From Dryococelus australis (lineage: Eukaryota; Arthropoda; Insecta; Phasmatodea; Phasmatidae), in contig CM057006.1 in the NCBI GenBank assembly GCA_029891345.1, positions 43,854,556-43,918,555 of the forward strand: a DNA stretch of 64,000 nt, in the 5' to 3' direction. Shown here in pieces: positions 25,072-36,272 of the stretch (positions within the stretch are counted from its first letter, which is position 1; every line of letters starts with the position of its first letter). The notes below the pieces were generated by a model. The model was not told the DNA's origin and ran no database searches. It was given only the letters and a program-made list of their open reading frames with translations. A program made the translations under genes and the position numbers.

Positions 25072-25861
25072 AAAACAACAGCAAAAACACAAGCCTACAA
25101 GACCACAACAGCCAATCATAGCCACTCTTAGCTGCGCAGACAATAAGGAGACAGCTCGACTGTCATTGGCTGCGGCAGCTTTCAGGTTGTGTCCATGGCT
25201 ACAATTGCGGCCATGGCACCAAACAACCCTTCTATAGCCGCAATGCATGCGCCCATTGTGATAATGAAACCCGACCTAAGGCGTAAAGGGCTTGCCCTGA
25301 GACGCATCCCATTCTCCAACCATCTTAGCTACTAACAAGCATGGCGGAGGGCACACAGAACTGTGAAGGTGCTCACGTTGGTGTAGTGAGATTTGGGGGC
25401 TTGCAAAAAAAAAACTCGTCAGTCGCACTTGTGTTCTCGGACCCTGTGTGTCGTTGCCTGAAAATGGGAACATATTGCAGTTCCCGAAACATCACATTCT
25501 GTCAGTCGTGGGAAAACTACTGTTTGTTCTTGTTCTCGTTGTGTTTTATTTTTGAAAGTACATAACTAGCCTGTGTCGTCTTTGTTGTGTTTTCTGTTAG
25601 TCGTATATAGTATTTTTCTTGTACATTAAATTAGATTTTCTCATTTAGCTTGCTGTCCTGTTTTATTTGACTCAGTTCCTTTACAGAATTTTCTTTTTTT
25701 GTGCCTCTATATTCTTCACTACAGCATTCCTGGCTTGTATTCTGTCGTGTCTGGTTAAGCTGCTGTGTTTTAGTGCATTTATTTGTTGTGTTGTCCTATT
25801 TTGTTCTTACTTATTTTGTCAGTGTTGTTCTAACTTGTCAGCTAATTACAAAAATAGTCGC
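25072..25861 (+). other. intronic DNA, no gene recognised
   Basis: It opens with a short CAAAAACAACAGCAAAAACACAA stretch right after the LTR, then moderately GC-rich sequence (25,100-25,450), then T-rich sequence. No frame with recognisable motifs was seen. Confidence 0.45.
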
Positions 25862-25909
<48 letters not shown>

Positions 25910-25910
25910 T
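25862..25910. repeat. compound microsatellite (GT)n(AT)n
   Basis: About 12 GT units are followed by about 12 AT units, then TTTATTTATTTATT. Confidence 0.98.
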
Positions 25911-25997
25911 TATTTATTTATTGTGTTTTTTCCATGACAGACCTCTGCATCGCAATGGCAAATGCCCAAAAATCCCCATCTTGTTGATCTTTGATAG

Positions 25998-26318
25998 TAG
26001 TAATGTGCAGTGGTTATTCGTATTTCAGACATACTGTTTATGGATGAGGTCTTTCATGGTCACAGAATGCACGTTTGATAACATCAAGGATACATCCCTC
26101 GCTTGTGGTGGCATGGCAAAAAGTGGTTGTTTTCATGTTAGACCTAAATTAATGCCTATTCCCACAATGCCTAAACTCAAAACCACCACTTTTTGTTTGC
26201 CATGCCACCACAAGCCAGGGATGCAGCCTTAATGTTATCAAACGTGCATTCTGTGACCATGAAAGACCACATCCATAAACAGTATATCTCAATTAGGAAT
26301 CGCCACTGCACCTTACTA
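25998..26318. repeat. long inverted repeat, arms ~136-140 bp, at the head of Penelope element 2
   Basis: The left arm 25,998-26,133 is the reverse complement, with a modest number of differences, of the right arm 26,179-26,318; the spacer is about 45 bp. Shared text includes GATAACATCAAGG/CTTAATGTTATC and the CACAGAATGCACGTTTGATAAC block. The right arm runs on into the element 2 sequence, so the left arm looks like an inverted copy of its 5' end, a layout often seen with Penelope-like insertions. Confidence 0.8.
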
Positions 26319-26469
26319 CACTCAAACATCATGCTAATTATTCTTACAAAATTGCCTTTTCTGGTCCAAACCAACAAAAAATTACATGCCTCAACGCAAA
26401 AGGCCATAAGTGGGCACCACATCTAATCAGTGAAGCTGAATAAACTGTGCATAGAAGACTTGAAAAATG

Positions 26470-28433
26470 GCCCCTTGCCTCTCAAGAAATCACCCTCCCG
26501 CCACCAATTCCCCTAGTCGGCCAGAAACCCCATCTTGCTTCAACCTTCCCACACCAGCACATTCCACACCAGCTCTGCCTAAGCAATTCCTATGCATAAC
26601 CACAAAACAGGAACAACCACCCCACAAAAGCAAATCACATGTCACGAACCTGTCCACCCATAACCTCACTGCTGCCAACAATGTCCTACAAAAAGGCCTA
26701 TCGTTCTCCCCCTCCTAAAAGTTTGACCACTTTGTCGCTGTAAAAGATGTCCTAAATTTCATACACCATTTTTGAGTAGTACTTTTTTAATAACCCCCCA
26801 GTGCCAACCCATAACACAAAATTTGCACTCCCATCCACTTGGGACCCTCCCCCCACACCAACCTCACAACCTCTTGCACCACACATATTTTAGTCAACAT
26901 TGCAGACCCTGATTTTGTTACCTCGCTACCTAATAATAGCAATATAACCTTTTCAGAACGAAAAGCCATCAAAGATCTTCAAAACAACCCAGTCATAATA
27001 ATACTGCCGGCTGACAAAGCTTCAACCACAGTGATTCTCAACAAAACATACTGCATTCTTGATGCAGACAACTAACTCAAGGACACATATATCTACAATT
27101 GTTTACAGGAAGACCAGTCCACCAGATTATGCAACCATATCAACCAATTACTTGTGCACCAGGGCCTCCTCCACAATCTATCTGAGGCTTTAATTAAACT
27201 GCTCACCCCAAATAAACCCACTAAACCAGTTCTATATACCTGCTTCCGAAGATACACAAGAAGTAACAGCCACCTCCAGGATGTCCCATTGTATCAGGAA
27301 TTGGCAGCTCCCACTGAGAGAATCTCAGCCCTTGTAGATGCCCACCTTCAACCATGAGTACAGCAGCTCTCGTCTTACATCAAGGACACTGGCCACTTCC
27401 TTCAACACTTGAGACACCTGGGCACCATTCCCCAAGATGCATACATAGTCACCATTGATGTCACATCCCTCTATACTTCAAGCGAAGACCGACCTCCACA
27501 CAGCAAATCTCCTACAACATTCCTTGTTGAACTTGCCAGGTTAACTCGCAGAAACAAGAACTTCAGATTTCAAGATACACACTACCTTCAAAGGCACAGC
27601 GATGGGTACACGTATGGTTCCATCCTATGCTAATCTATTCATGAGCAGGTTAGAAGAAAACTTTCTTAGTCACCAACCAACCCAACCGCACTGCTGGGTG
27701 TGTTTCATCGACATCTTCATGATATGGACTTCCACTGAAGACTGCCTAATTTAATTCACTTTCTGAACAAGTTAAAAGCACACAGTTCGCTCAAGTTCAC
27801 CTGGTCATATTCCAAAACACATACCATGTTCCTGAATGTTGAAATGACTTTCCACACCAAACCCACCAACAACCTCCAGTACTTACATTTCGACAGCTAC
27901 CACCCATACCATGTCAAAATATATCTACCCTACAGTCTTGCCACAAGAACCAAACATATCTGATCCACCAACAGTGATCTCAACAAGTAGTGTGAACAAA
28001 TAACCACAGCATTCCTTGACAGGGGCTACCCCAGGCCCCTCATCCACAAATTGATTCAGTAAGCCATCTCAAATACCGGAATACAAACCAAGGTCAACAG
28101 TTCAGAACCATTTTCCACTTTGGATACAAAATTCTGGCTTCCTGCTCTCCAAATGACCCAGATTCACCTTAAAAACGTCACCCAACCTCTGCAACAAACT
28201 GGTTCATTGGAAGTTGCAGCCTACCAAAAATGTCCCCAGGATATTCCCTCCCCTGTAATAGCCCACACTATGTCTATTATGCCATCCACCAATCCTCAAC
28301 TTCTTTCAATAGCAGACTTGCTAACCATACATACCACATCCAAGGCAACTAAAACTGTGCAACAGAAAATCTGATTCATCAGCTACAGTTCCAGCACTGT
28401 AATGCATAAATACATCGGCCTCACCACCAACTG
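26470..28433 (+). pseudogene. Penelope-like element 2: reverse transcriptase, cut inside GIY-YIG
   Basis: Motifs in order over several + frames: NLSTHNLTAANNVLQKGLSF (about 26,650-26,710), SERKAIKDLQNNPVIIILPA followed by DKASTTVILNK (26,955-27,045), VTIDVTSLYT (27,450), then in a shifted frame a segment matching the RT motif before the catalytic box (about 27,590-27,650). The catalytic box reads CFIDIFMIW (about 27,700), with one Asp where two are expected, fitting a codon deletion. The last recognisable peptide is KYIGLTTN at 28,408-28,431, the start of the YIG half of the nuclease, followed at once by TGA and unrelated DNA. It is a different family from element 1 and inactive. Confidence 0.82.
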
Positions 28434-28556
28434 ATAATTTAAGTTGGCTAACTTGTTTATATTTGTGTTAAGTATTTAAAAGTAAATCTTGGCAACCACT
28501 TCTTATGGCCATCTTGGAAGCAGTATTAGTGTAATGCCTGAATATTCCTTAATTGA

Positions 28557-28742
<186 letters not shown>

Positions 28743-28869
28743 GAGTTGTTATCTCCAGTAGTGTAATGTGGTGTGCAGAGAGGAAAATATCTCACGAGAT
28801 CTAAGAGTTAGATAATCTTTCATGGCCTAGCTACCTTAAATTTGACAGCCTATGGGAAGATATACAATA
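28743..28869 (+). other. mib1 3' untranslated region, beginning
   Basis: This lies directly after the mib1 stop and is AT-rich. The 3'UTR end is not determined. Confidence 0.6.
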
Positions 28870-29322
28870 TACTGTATTTATTCGATTATAAGCCACATAT
28901 TTTGCTCTGAAAATACTTTTACGAAACAAGGGTGCAGCTTAGAATAGGGTACCATCAATTGTTTGACATAACATTTTTTTTTACATTATTTTGTTTTTTA
29001 AATATGGTTATTTTTGCAGAATATAAAAGGAGTACAACAGTTGGTAAGCTATTTAAATCCGATGAATTAAACTTGGGCTGCTGGAGAGAAGCAGACAATC
29101 CTATTATTTTCTTTCAAGAGCACAACATTATCATTTTACAGTGTGAAATATATTTGTTTTGATGTAAAACTATTTCTGTCGAAGGCAAAATTAATCATCC
29201 TACTGAGATGGTGTTTTAACCTGTGGCCCAATATGTACACCAATAATATTTTCCCCAGGATTTTCCCTAAAATCTAGTTGCGGCTAGAATTGATGGTGGC
29301 TTAGATTCTAGTAAATACGGTA
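28870..29322. mobile_element. MITE with ~25-bp terminal inverted repeats and TA target
   Basis: The left end CTGTATTTATTCGATTATAA (then GCCAC) and the reverse complement of the right end CCGTATTTACTAGAATCTAA (then GCCAC) agree at most positions. Each end is flanked by TA (28,870-28,871 and 29,321-29,322). The interior of about 400 bp has no transposase. TA duplication and ends favour a Tc1/mariner- or pogo-type non-autonomous element. It lies about 130 bp after the mib1 stop, so probably within the transcribed 3'UTR. Confidence 0.72.
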
Positions 29323-29410
29323 GTCTTGTCTATCTCTTATGGTGGTTTGAGAAATTTTTTATTTGGTGTGCTGAAGCCTTGTTTCACACATGACTTCAGT
29401 TATACATTAC

Positions 29411-29416
29411 AATAAA
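29411..29416 (+). terminator. candidate mib1 polyadenylation signal AATAAA
   Basis: This is the first AATAAA that I noticed after the mib1 stop (about 670 bases downstream, beyond the MITE). Another is at 30,025-30,030. Usage cannot be judged from sequence. Confidence 0.3.
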
Positions 29417-32400
29417 AGGCACAAAGTTCTCCCATAATGAACATGATAGCGTCGAGATGTACCAAATATGCTGTTAGCCTAAGGTTACTCTATATATATA
29501 AACTAAACAAAGCCTATTTCTTTCCTAGTATATGTCTGTTACATCGTTACTGGACAATCAAAACATTTGTAATACCTCGGAAGTCGCTGATGTCCATGCA
29601 ACATTTAGGTGTTCTTATCCAGTTTCCTGCTGCTGTCAAATTGATTTAATTTCATTTTACCCTTCTACCAAGAAACCAATTTTCGTTACTTCATTCCTCT
29701 ATGTGGGCCACTTCCATTTCCTTTTTTACAAGGTTTTGGTATACAAATCTCTCTTTCTTCTGACAGCTAGTCAAAGAAATGTACAAATATTCTCAACTGT
29801 AATAAAAAACTTTATCTCGAACACTAAGGAGCTTTACAGATTGTAGGAAACTTATAAATTGTGAAATATGTACAAGAATCTGGTATGCAAAAAAACCACT
29901 CACATGGCAAAACATAGGTACATGATAGTACAATGCATACCTGTGGATGCCCACAGTAACACTGTTTAGCATTACAGTATTAACCTTTTCATACCCACTT
30001 TAATTTACAGTTCCTGGTGTTGCAAATAAAATATTTTATGATGTGTTCTGTACTTATGTTGACATAACACTTGTTTCATCAGCACATCCAATAAGCTGTA
30101 GGCTAAATGTTCGGCTACAGCTATATGACCAGTTATCTACAGGTACGAGAATCAGTCATTGAGTTTCACAGCGTGCAGTACAGCCCAAAAATTACCTACA
30201 GAAGTGTAATGTTCACAATTGTGCACACTGGGTCTGAAATAAATAACTGCACCATTAAGAGTGATTAAAGGAGATTTTTTTTTTTGTAATACTACATAAA
30301 ACAATTGCAGACGACTGATTAATTTTCAGTGTGCAAAATTTGTCTGCCCTATTGCTTCTTTCTTGACTGCAGCATCGAAAACAGGACTGAAAGTTCAAAT
30401 GTATTATACAACCTTTCTAATAAGGGTTGCCATTGTTTTGTGCTGTTTTGGTCATGACAAAATTGTTCAGTGTTAAAATGTTTTTTGGTGGTGGCATTCT
30501 GTCTCAATATGTTACTTTATTGGTAGGAATTTTCCCCCCACCCTACTACATCCCAAAAATAAACCTTAACAAGCTTAAACATAAGTACTCATGTAAAATA
30601 CTGGAAAAAAATATTAATTTACTCTGATACAACCAGGCACTGCGTTTTCTCTTGTGATTCCTGGTGTTCTAACTTAAATCTCACCTAACCTTGTTAGGTT
30701 TTTAAGAAATTTCAAAGTCAAATTTACACATGAAAAAATTGTAGTAAAATGCATTGTGTCATCTCAAAGAAAGTTATACAAACAGCTCCCTGGTGACATA
30801 GACCCCGAAATGCTATGACGTTGGAAACAGACAACAGAATGTTGGCATTTATCAAACTATTGTGACACCTGTGTAGCCATTTTGCACAAATTTAGAGTAC
30901 TTTCTTACACTAAAGCCAACATAGTTATGTATCATTAAAGGAAACTTCTTTGCGTTTCTACTCACCTACTGTTATAAACAATTCACAATCAAAGTTTGAT
31001 AATATTATAATGCCAAACTATTGTATGTCTTGCAATGCTGTGCAAATTCATGATGAAGCAAACATTGTGTAGATGGGAAATGAAGTTAGATAAGTTGAAT
31101 GTAAACAGAAATGCCACAAATATGGCAATGGACTGATAAAGGTATGTTTAGGCAATGGTAATAGTCCTAAAATAGTGACCAGTTAACAGATACTTTATAA
31201 TATAGATGTATTTTACCAAATACTCATATGATTACCCTACAACCAATCAACAAGGCATACCAGAATGTTTTGAAAAGCGACAGGAAATTTATCAAAATGG
31301 TAAAAGAAAAGAAGAAGTAAAAGTTCACAGTATACAAAATGTGCTATTTCCTTTACAAATGTACAACATGCCAGGCTTGATTCACTGCTGACTGTCTGTA
31401 CGGAGTTAATTCTGAAAGCCAAATTTATCCACCAAAATCTGTGTGTTGGGAGGAGGAAAAATAAATTTGATTCACAATGAAATCCACCCATTTTTGTACT
31501 TGGCAGGTGCTAGACACAGATGCCTTGCTTGTTGCGTAAGCCAGTTTACTTATCACATTCAGAGTGATGGTTGAAATCTCACTGCAGTACTTATTGACGA
31601 CCTCTACTGTACTCGTAGGCATGCAGAGCCTTCATCATTAGGATTAGGGTGTGCAACAAGAGACTCACAGTGTCCCCCCCCCCCCCTTTGGGGGGGGGGG
31701 GCAACACTGTGCTTGATACAGTGCCTGGTTGTTATGTAGTAAATAAAATACAATTCAGTGTAGTCAACATCTAGAAATTCTTCAGCTACAGCAATATAAA
31801 ACAGTTGTACACAACACATACTTTAACAGTATATTTATTGTCTTTGAACGGATGCTCCTTTAACTACCTGCTGACTGGTTTTCGTGGTTACACAAGGAAA
31901 CCTGCTATATTGTAGATATTTTTGATTGCAAGACAACATGACTGTATTTTGAAAGTGAATTGACCTTGCTTGAATTCGAGCAGCTGTTTCATATTTTGTA
32001 TGATAAATTGAAAACAGAAGATTGGGGAAAGTTTCTTAAGTGAAATGCTTTCACAAGCTCCTTGAGACTACTTATGTTACAAAATTGCAGGATATTATGT
32101 TACATTATCCTTTTTCTTTAAATTAAATTTTTTATGTTAATTTGTATTGTGAATTTGACTAGTAGTTTTTACTTGGATGGCTTTTACAATCATTTTTGTA
32201 AGTATACATTGTTTTATATACGTAGTTGTTTACATTGCTGACTGAAAAGTTGTAACGTGTATTATATACATTTGTTGACAAGGAAAATGGGTGCCTAAAA
32301 CTTCTGTCAAGCACTGTTCCCTACAGCATAACAAATTCACATAACATTTTGTACCGTTTTTTCCCTTGCCCTTGGAAAAAAGACTATTTGGACTCTTATT

Positions 32401-34997
32401 TTTTGAACAAGACTTACTCTTCCTGGCCAAATATAAAAAAACATTTAAAGGTATTGCCACCTCAAAAGTAATAAGTTTATAAACTAAAATATTGCATGAT
32501 AAAAATCTAAATAAATACAAAGCATAACCAAATTGAACAGTGAGTGACATTATCAAAATACAAAACATTTAGGCTCTCCAACTTCCTTGAACACAACGAA
32601 TTATGCTTGCTTTGTTTGTGTAAAACAAATTGTACTGAAGGTAACATTTATTTTTCAACAAAAATGTGTGATGTAACCACTGAAGCAAAAAAAATAAACT
32701 GCCATGAACATACATTTGTACCAAAATATAATTTTGCAAGCCTTATCATTCCTACCAACCCAATGTGACTTATCCATCTAACCACGTGTTTGCTGTACTA
32801 TTTGTTAATAACCAGTATAAGCTATGTAATTGTAAAAACAGCCAGAATTAAATGTTTCCCAAATGAATACTATTCCCAGTAACTTGCTGGTACAGTCTTA
32901 TGGCCTCTCCAGGTTGGAGATAAAACTGATGTTACTGTGTAAAGGAATCAATTTACTAACACCACTAACAATATAAATTGCTGCAGTCACTTTTTACACT
33001 CCATAACTAAATAAGTGAAGTGAATAATGGTTTAGAAGTGCTGAATGGATGGCTTGGAATGAAGTGAGGCTTAGTAGTGAGACGGTTACTCTGCCTCATT
33101 TAAATTTTGGCAGTACTTTTATGATTGGCAATGCTATAGATATTTTTATAGGCTGGCCAGCCATACTTAAATATTCCTTTATGCATTCCAGCCATAGTAA
33201 TTATTTTATATTTATTCTTTGTGGATATCAGTTTTATTAGTGTGTGTTTTTATATTACGCCTTGTGTAGTTTTAATCTTGTTAAAAGCCAGCTGAGCATG
33301 TGCGATGCCAGCGCTGGCCACTTGGCGTGGTGGCAGCGCGAGGCAGGAGAGAGAGTCACCCAGCTTTTTTCAGCCGTGAAACATGTGTGTTGTGACGGGC
33401 GAGTGCCGGCGAGCACATCACTTAGCAGAATGGACCACAGTTTAAGCTCAGGTGGTAATGAGCTCGATGTATGCTAATTGCATGTGGCAATATTAAAGGA
33501 GGAATGGAAAAGTTGCTGTAAATAAGTTGGTTGCTGAAAATGTCGCCGCTGGATAAAATTTAATTTTGGCACCTCTGTTTTGTTCAGCATGCCTGAAATC
33601 TACTTTGGTGAAAAATGCTGCTGGATATTCGCGAGTCCCTTATGGTTGCTGTGGGCCATCATGTTGGCGTTACAGAGGAGCTGTTCATTTCGGATATCCA
33701 GGCAGCCGGTCTCAGTCAGCTGACTTCTACCAGTTGAGCTCGAGCGTGGAGGCGTGCTACGGAGCTGTGAACTTGTTGACATTTAGCAAAATTGCAGTTA
33801 CTGAGTTGGCAACATATTTTGCGGGGCCATTTGGAATCTAGGCCCATTACGACTCAAGTTGTTTCTAATAATTTTGTGAAGCCCGTTAACATTCAATTTT
33901 ACAGTGCCGTTCAGCTGGCCTGAAGGGAATTTATTTTGCAACTCCATTTAACGTAAACGTCAGCTGTACTTGCAAGTTAACTAAAAGACCACATAAAAGG
34001 AACAGTGCCTACACATCAATTTTCTTTTAATTGAGATTCCTGGCCAGAGCGTAAAGGGGGAGGGAGAGGGTTTTGTATAAATGTTTGGCAAACTGAGTGA
34101 GGTAGATTGGAACCTCCCTAGTCGCTTCACACTGGGGGTTTCAGTAGCAGTTAAAAAGCTATCAATGAAGAATGCTAGTGGTACTGTAAGAGAGACAGAA
34201 GTAAACCATGAGCTGTAGATGCTATACTACTACAGCGTTGGAAGTTTATATGCGGACAAAATAAATTATATGAAAAAGTTTAACAGAAGTTGCATCTTTA
34301 GTTATTATTGTAAATGCAGGTAGGATGAGAATTCAAGAAGTTAATAGTTTGTGCGATTCCTTAACAAGAGGTGTGAATGACAAAAAAAAAATTGGAATGG
34401 ATTATTTGTGAATGACTTTCTGTAGTTTTTACACTTAGCTCCGCAGTTTTCTGTGTTTCGGTAAATAACGGGAATATTTTCATAACTTACAATAAGGTTA
34501 GCATGTTTTAAAAATACGTGAGGAACTGAAAATTAAATGTTAAAACGGAGTGAATTACTCTAACTCTTGGTGTTCTTGAATTTGCTGGTAGGTTTCAACT
34601 GTAATTAATTGTATACTCCAAGTTCGCTAAATTTTGACAGCTCTAGAAATGTAGCACTGTGACCATGTAGCCTTCTGCTACAGCTGTCCTATCTGTGAAT
34701 AAACACAGTGTTTAAATAAATGCTATGATCAATGTAGGACACCATTCCAACTTACTTTTTTTTTGTTATGGCAAAGTTATACTGCTGGGGCTCTGTTAAT
34801 TTTTTGCAGGTGAATGGGGTTGGGAGAGATTTTAGTTTAATATCTTTCATGAGATGGCATTGTTTTGCAGCACTTCTTATAAGACGGTATCATTTTGAAT
34901 TACATACGTATTGTTTTAATGGACCAGGGGAAAATTTTGTTTGTGCAGAAGTAACGTTCAAATTGTTACAACCTGTAAAGTTTTAACTGCGCCTAAA
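29417..34997. other. mib1 3'UTR remainder or intergenic DNA, no gene supported
   Basis: Mostly AT-rich with only short frames. A perfect long hairpin lies at 31,666-31,711. At about 33,290-33,840 composition becomes GC-richer, with a few short frames lacking recognisable motifs; this could be an untranslated first exon or promoter of an unseen gene, or a decayed repeat. The provirus target GAAG is at 34,998-35,001. Confidence 0.45.
31666..31711. repeat. perfect hairpin: CACAGTGT-C13-TTT-G12-CA-ACACTGTG
   Basis: Eight bases (CACAGTGT) and thirteen C are followed by TTT, twelve G, CA and the exact complement ACACTGTG. The stem is 20 pairs or more with a tiny loop. No flanking transposon ends are evident. 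Exact C and G counts may be affected by sequencing. Confidence 0.9.
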
Positions 34998-35001
34998 GAA
35001 G

Positions 35002-35761
35002 TGTAGTGCCGCGGGCACTCCGCAAGCTTTCCAGTTCAGAGAGAGAACATTTTAGTGAAGTATTTTCGCAACTTATCAGGCTGTGCGGTGCCTGCGACAG
35101 GAAGCTGTATCCGCTCTAATACTGCCTGCGGTGATTTCAGCACCGCGTTACTGCGATTGCTAACCACTTTTGACTGGAAATACGTCCTGTTTTTAACGAT
35201 ATTTTCGTCCCATGACTCCTGGAATCACGCGCTATTTTCCCGTCACATGATTTTAATAGCACACTTTGGGGCCGTGTGCAAAGTTCCAGTTCATTGGTTG
35301 ACGCCCTAACCTTGCTCTCTCATTGGTTGGCGACTCTTCTCGCCATGACTTCTCATTGGTGAGAGACTGCTCATGCGCGACTTCTTGGTGGAGGTGGAGG
35401 GAGACTTCTCCCCACTACACTCATGTTGTTGTATTATGCCATGCACGGCCTGAAGAAGAGAGACTTCAGCAGAGGACACCAGAGACTGCACATCACTGCC
35501 TGGGACGACTCACCTGAGCTGCGCTGAGACTCCACTCTCCTTCACTACCGTGGCTATAGAATGAATTTGTTTCCATTACCATTATTATTTTATTTTATAT
35601 TAACAATTCCCATGTCGTCTTCCGCCACATCGCCAAGTAAGTAGATGTATAATTAAAAGTGTAACAGTTTCAGTGCTTGATTTAATTAAAAGTGTTAAAT
35701 TGACTTAGATTATTTCTTATTGAGTGTGTGTGCTCAGCCCTAGACCGCTCGGGGCACCACA
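35002..35761 (+). repeat. 5' LTR of the provirus
   Basis: It starts TGTAGTGCC and ends CACCACA. The partner at 45,668 starts identically and ends CTTCACA. Differences are scattered (for example near 35,084, 35,145 and 35,190) with a small indel near 35,390 (GGTGGAGGTGGAGG here, shorter there). Confidence 0.92.
35293..35359 (+). promoter_or_regulatory. three inverted CCAAT boxes in the provirus LTR
   Basis: CATTGGT occurs three times, with ATTGG at 35,293-35,297, 35,322-35,326 and 35,355-35,359. The same three are kept in the 3' LTR (about 45,958-46,025). Evenly spaced ATTGG, the reverse of CCAAT, suggests a U3 enhancer or promoter element. The spacing and conservation are seen; the function is inferred. 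Confidence 0.45.
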
Positions 35762-35764
35762 AAC

Positions 35765-35782
35765 TGGTGGCAGTGTTTTGGA
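35765..35782 (+). promoter_or_regulatory. probable primer-binding site of the provirus
   Basis: TGGTGGCAGTGTTTTGGA begins three bases after the LTR end. A TGG start at this place is standard. The tRNA is not assigned. Confidence 0.5.
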
Positions 35783-35918
35783 TAGTTACTCCAGATGGCT
35801 GTAACTGAACCCACTTTGAAGGGTTATAGGTTATAGGTGTTAGGTCGTTGAAAACAAAGTAAGGTTTTCCTCCGACGAAGTGAAATTCAGTTGTTTTATT
35901 TTATTTGTACGTTGTGTT

Positions 35919-36266
35919 ATGAATGTGAATCATGAAGTAGTAATTGAGCTGAGCAGTGTTGCTGAGTGGGACTTTTTAACATGTCCTGAAGCGTTTAGGA
36001 TCGTACGCATTTCAGTTGACAAATCTAATACGATAGTTCGTGAAAGAGGAGATTTGCAGGATTACAACGAACATGTGTACTGTAGGAAATCATATCGTTT
36101 TAATGTTGAGTATGTCCACGGACCTATGAATAACAGAGTAACTGGTAATGTTGATTGTCACGTAGATTTGGAAGATATAACACTGCACACTTGGGTTAGA
36201 GTTGAATATTGCAGAAATTATCTGGATTCAGCTCCACTTCTTTGCTGTATTTTGCAAAAGCACTAA
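35919..36266 (+). CDS. unrecognised ORF-A between LTR and gag (115 aa)
   Basis: The first in-frame ATG is at 35,919 (MNVNHEVVIELSSVAEWDF) and TAA at 36,264-36,266. An in-frame GTG begins the open stretch at 35,880. The product is mixed acidic and hydrophobic, with segments EAFRIVRISVDKSNTIVRE and NVEYVHGPMNNRVTG; no signal peptide, zinc finger or membrane segment. I do not recognise the family. It is in the same frame as ORF-B and the first part of gag, separated from each by a single TAA. It could be a separate small protein, or the N-terminal part of one long Gag precursor whose frame has been closed by stops. Known insect errantiviruses usually have no ORF here. Confidence 0.5.
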   Translation: MNVNHEVVIELSSVAEWDFLTCPEAFRIVRISVDKSNTIVRERGDLQDYNEHVYCRKSYRFNVEYVHGPMNNRVTGNVDCHVDLEDITLHTWVRVEYCRNYLDSAPLLCCILQKH

Positions 36267-36272
36267 AGCGTT

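Noticed and set aside
23200-25076. Target-site duplication around the solo LTR
   Set aside because: Left flank ATCGGG and right flank AAAAC do not match; the GGG next to TG is shared with the 5,496 boundary and may be coincidence or part of the element.
25667-26232. Hydrophobic + frames rich in Val, Cys, Tyr and Ile
   Set aside because: They are generated by T-rich DNA and the (GT)n(AT)n microsatellite, not by a protein gene.
35306-35517. Overlapping short frames on both strands within the provirus LTR
   Set aside because: They occur inside LTR sequence, have no motifs, and the corresponding frames are not conserved in the 3' LTR.
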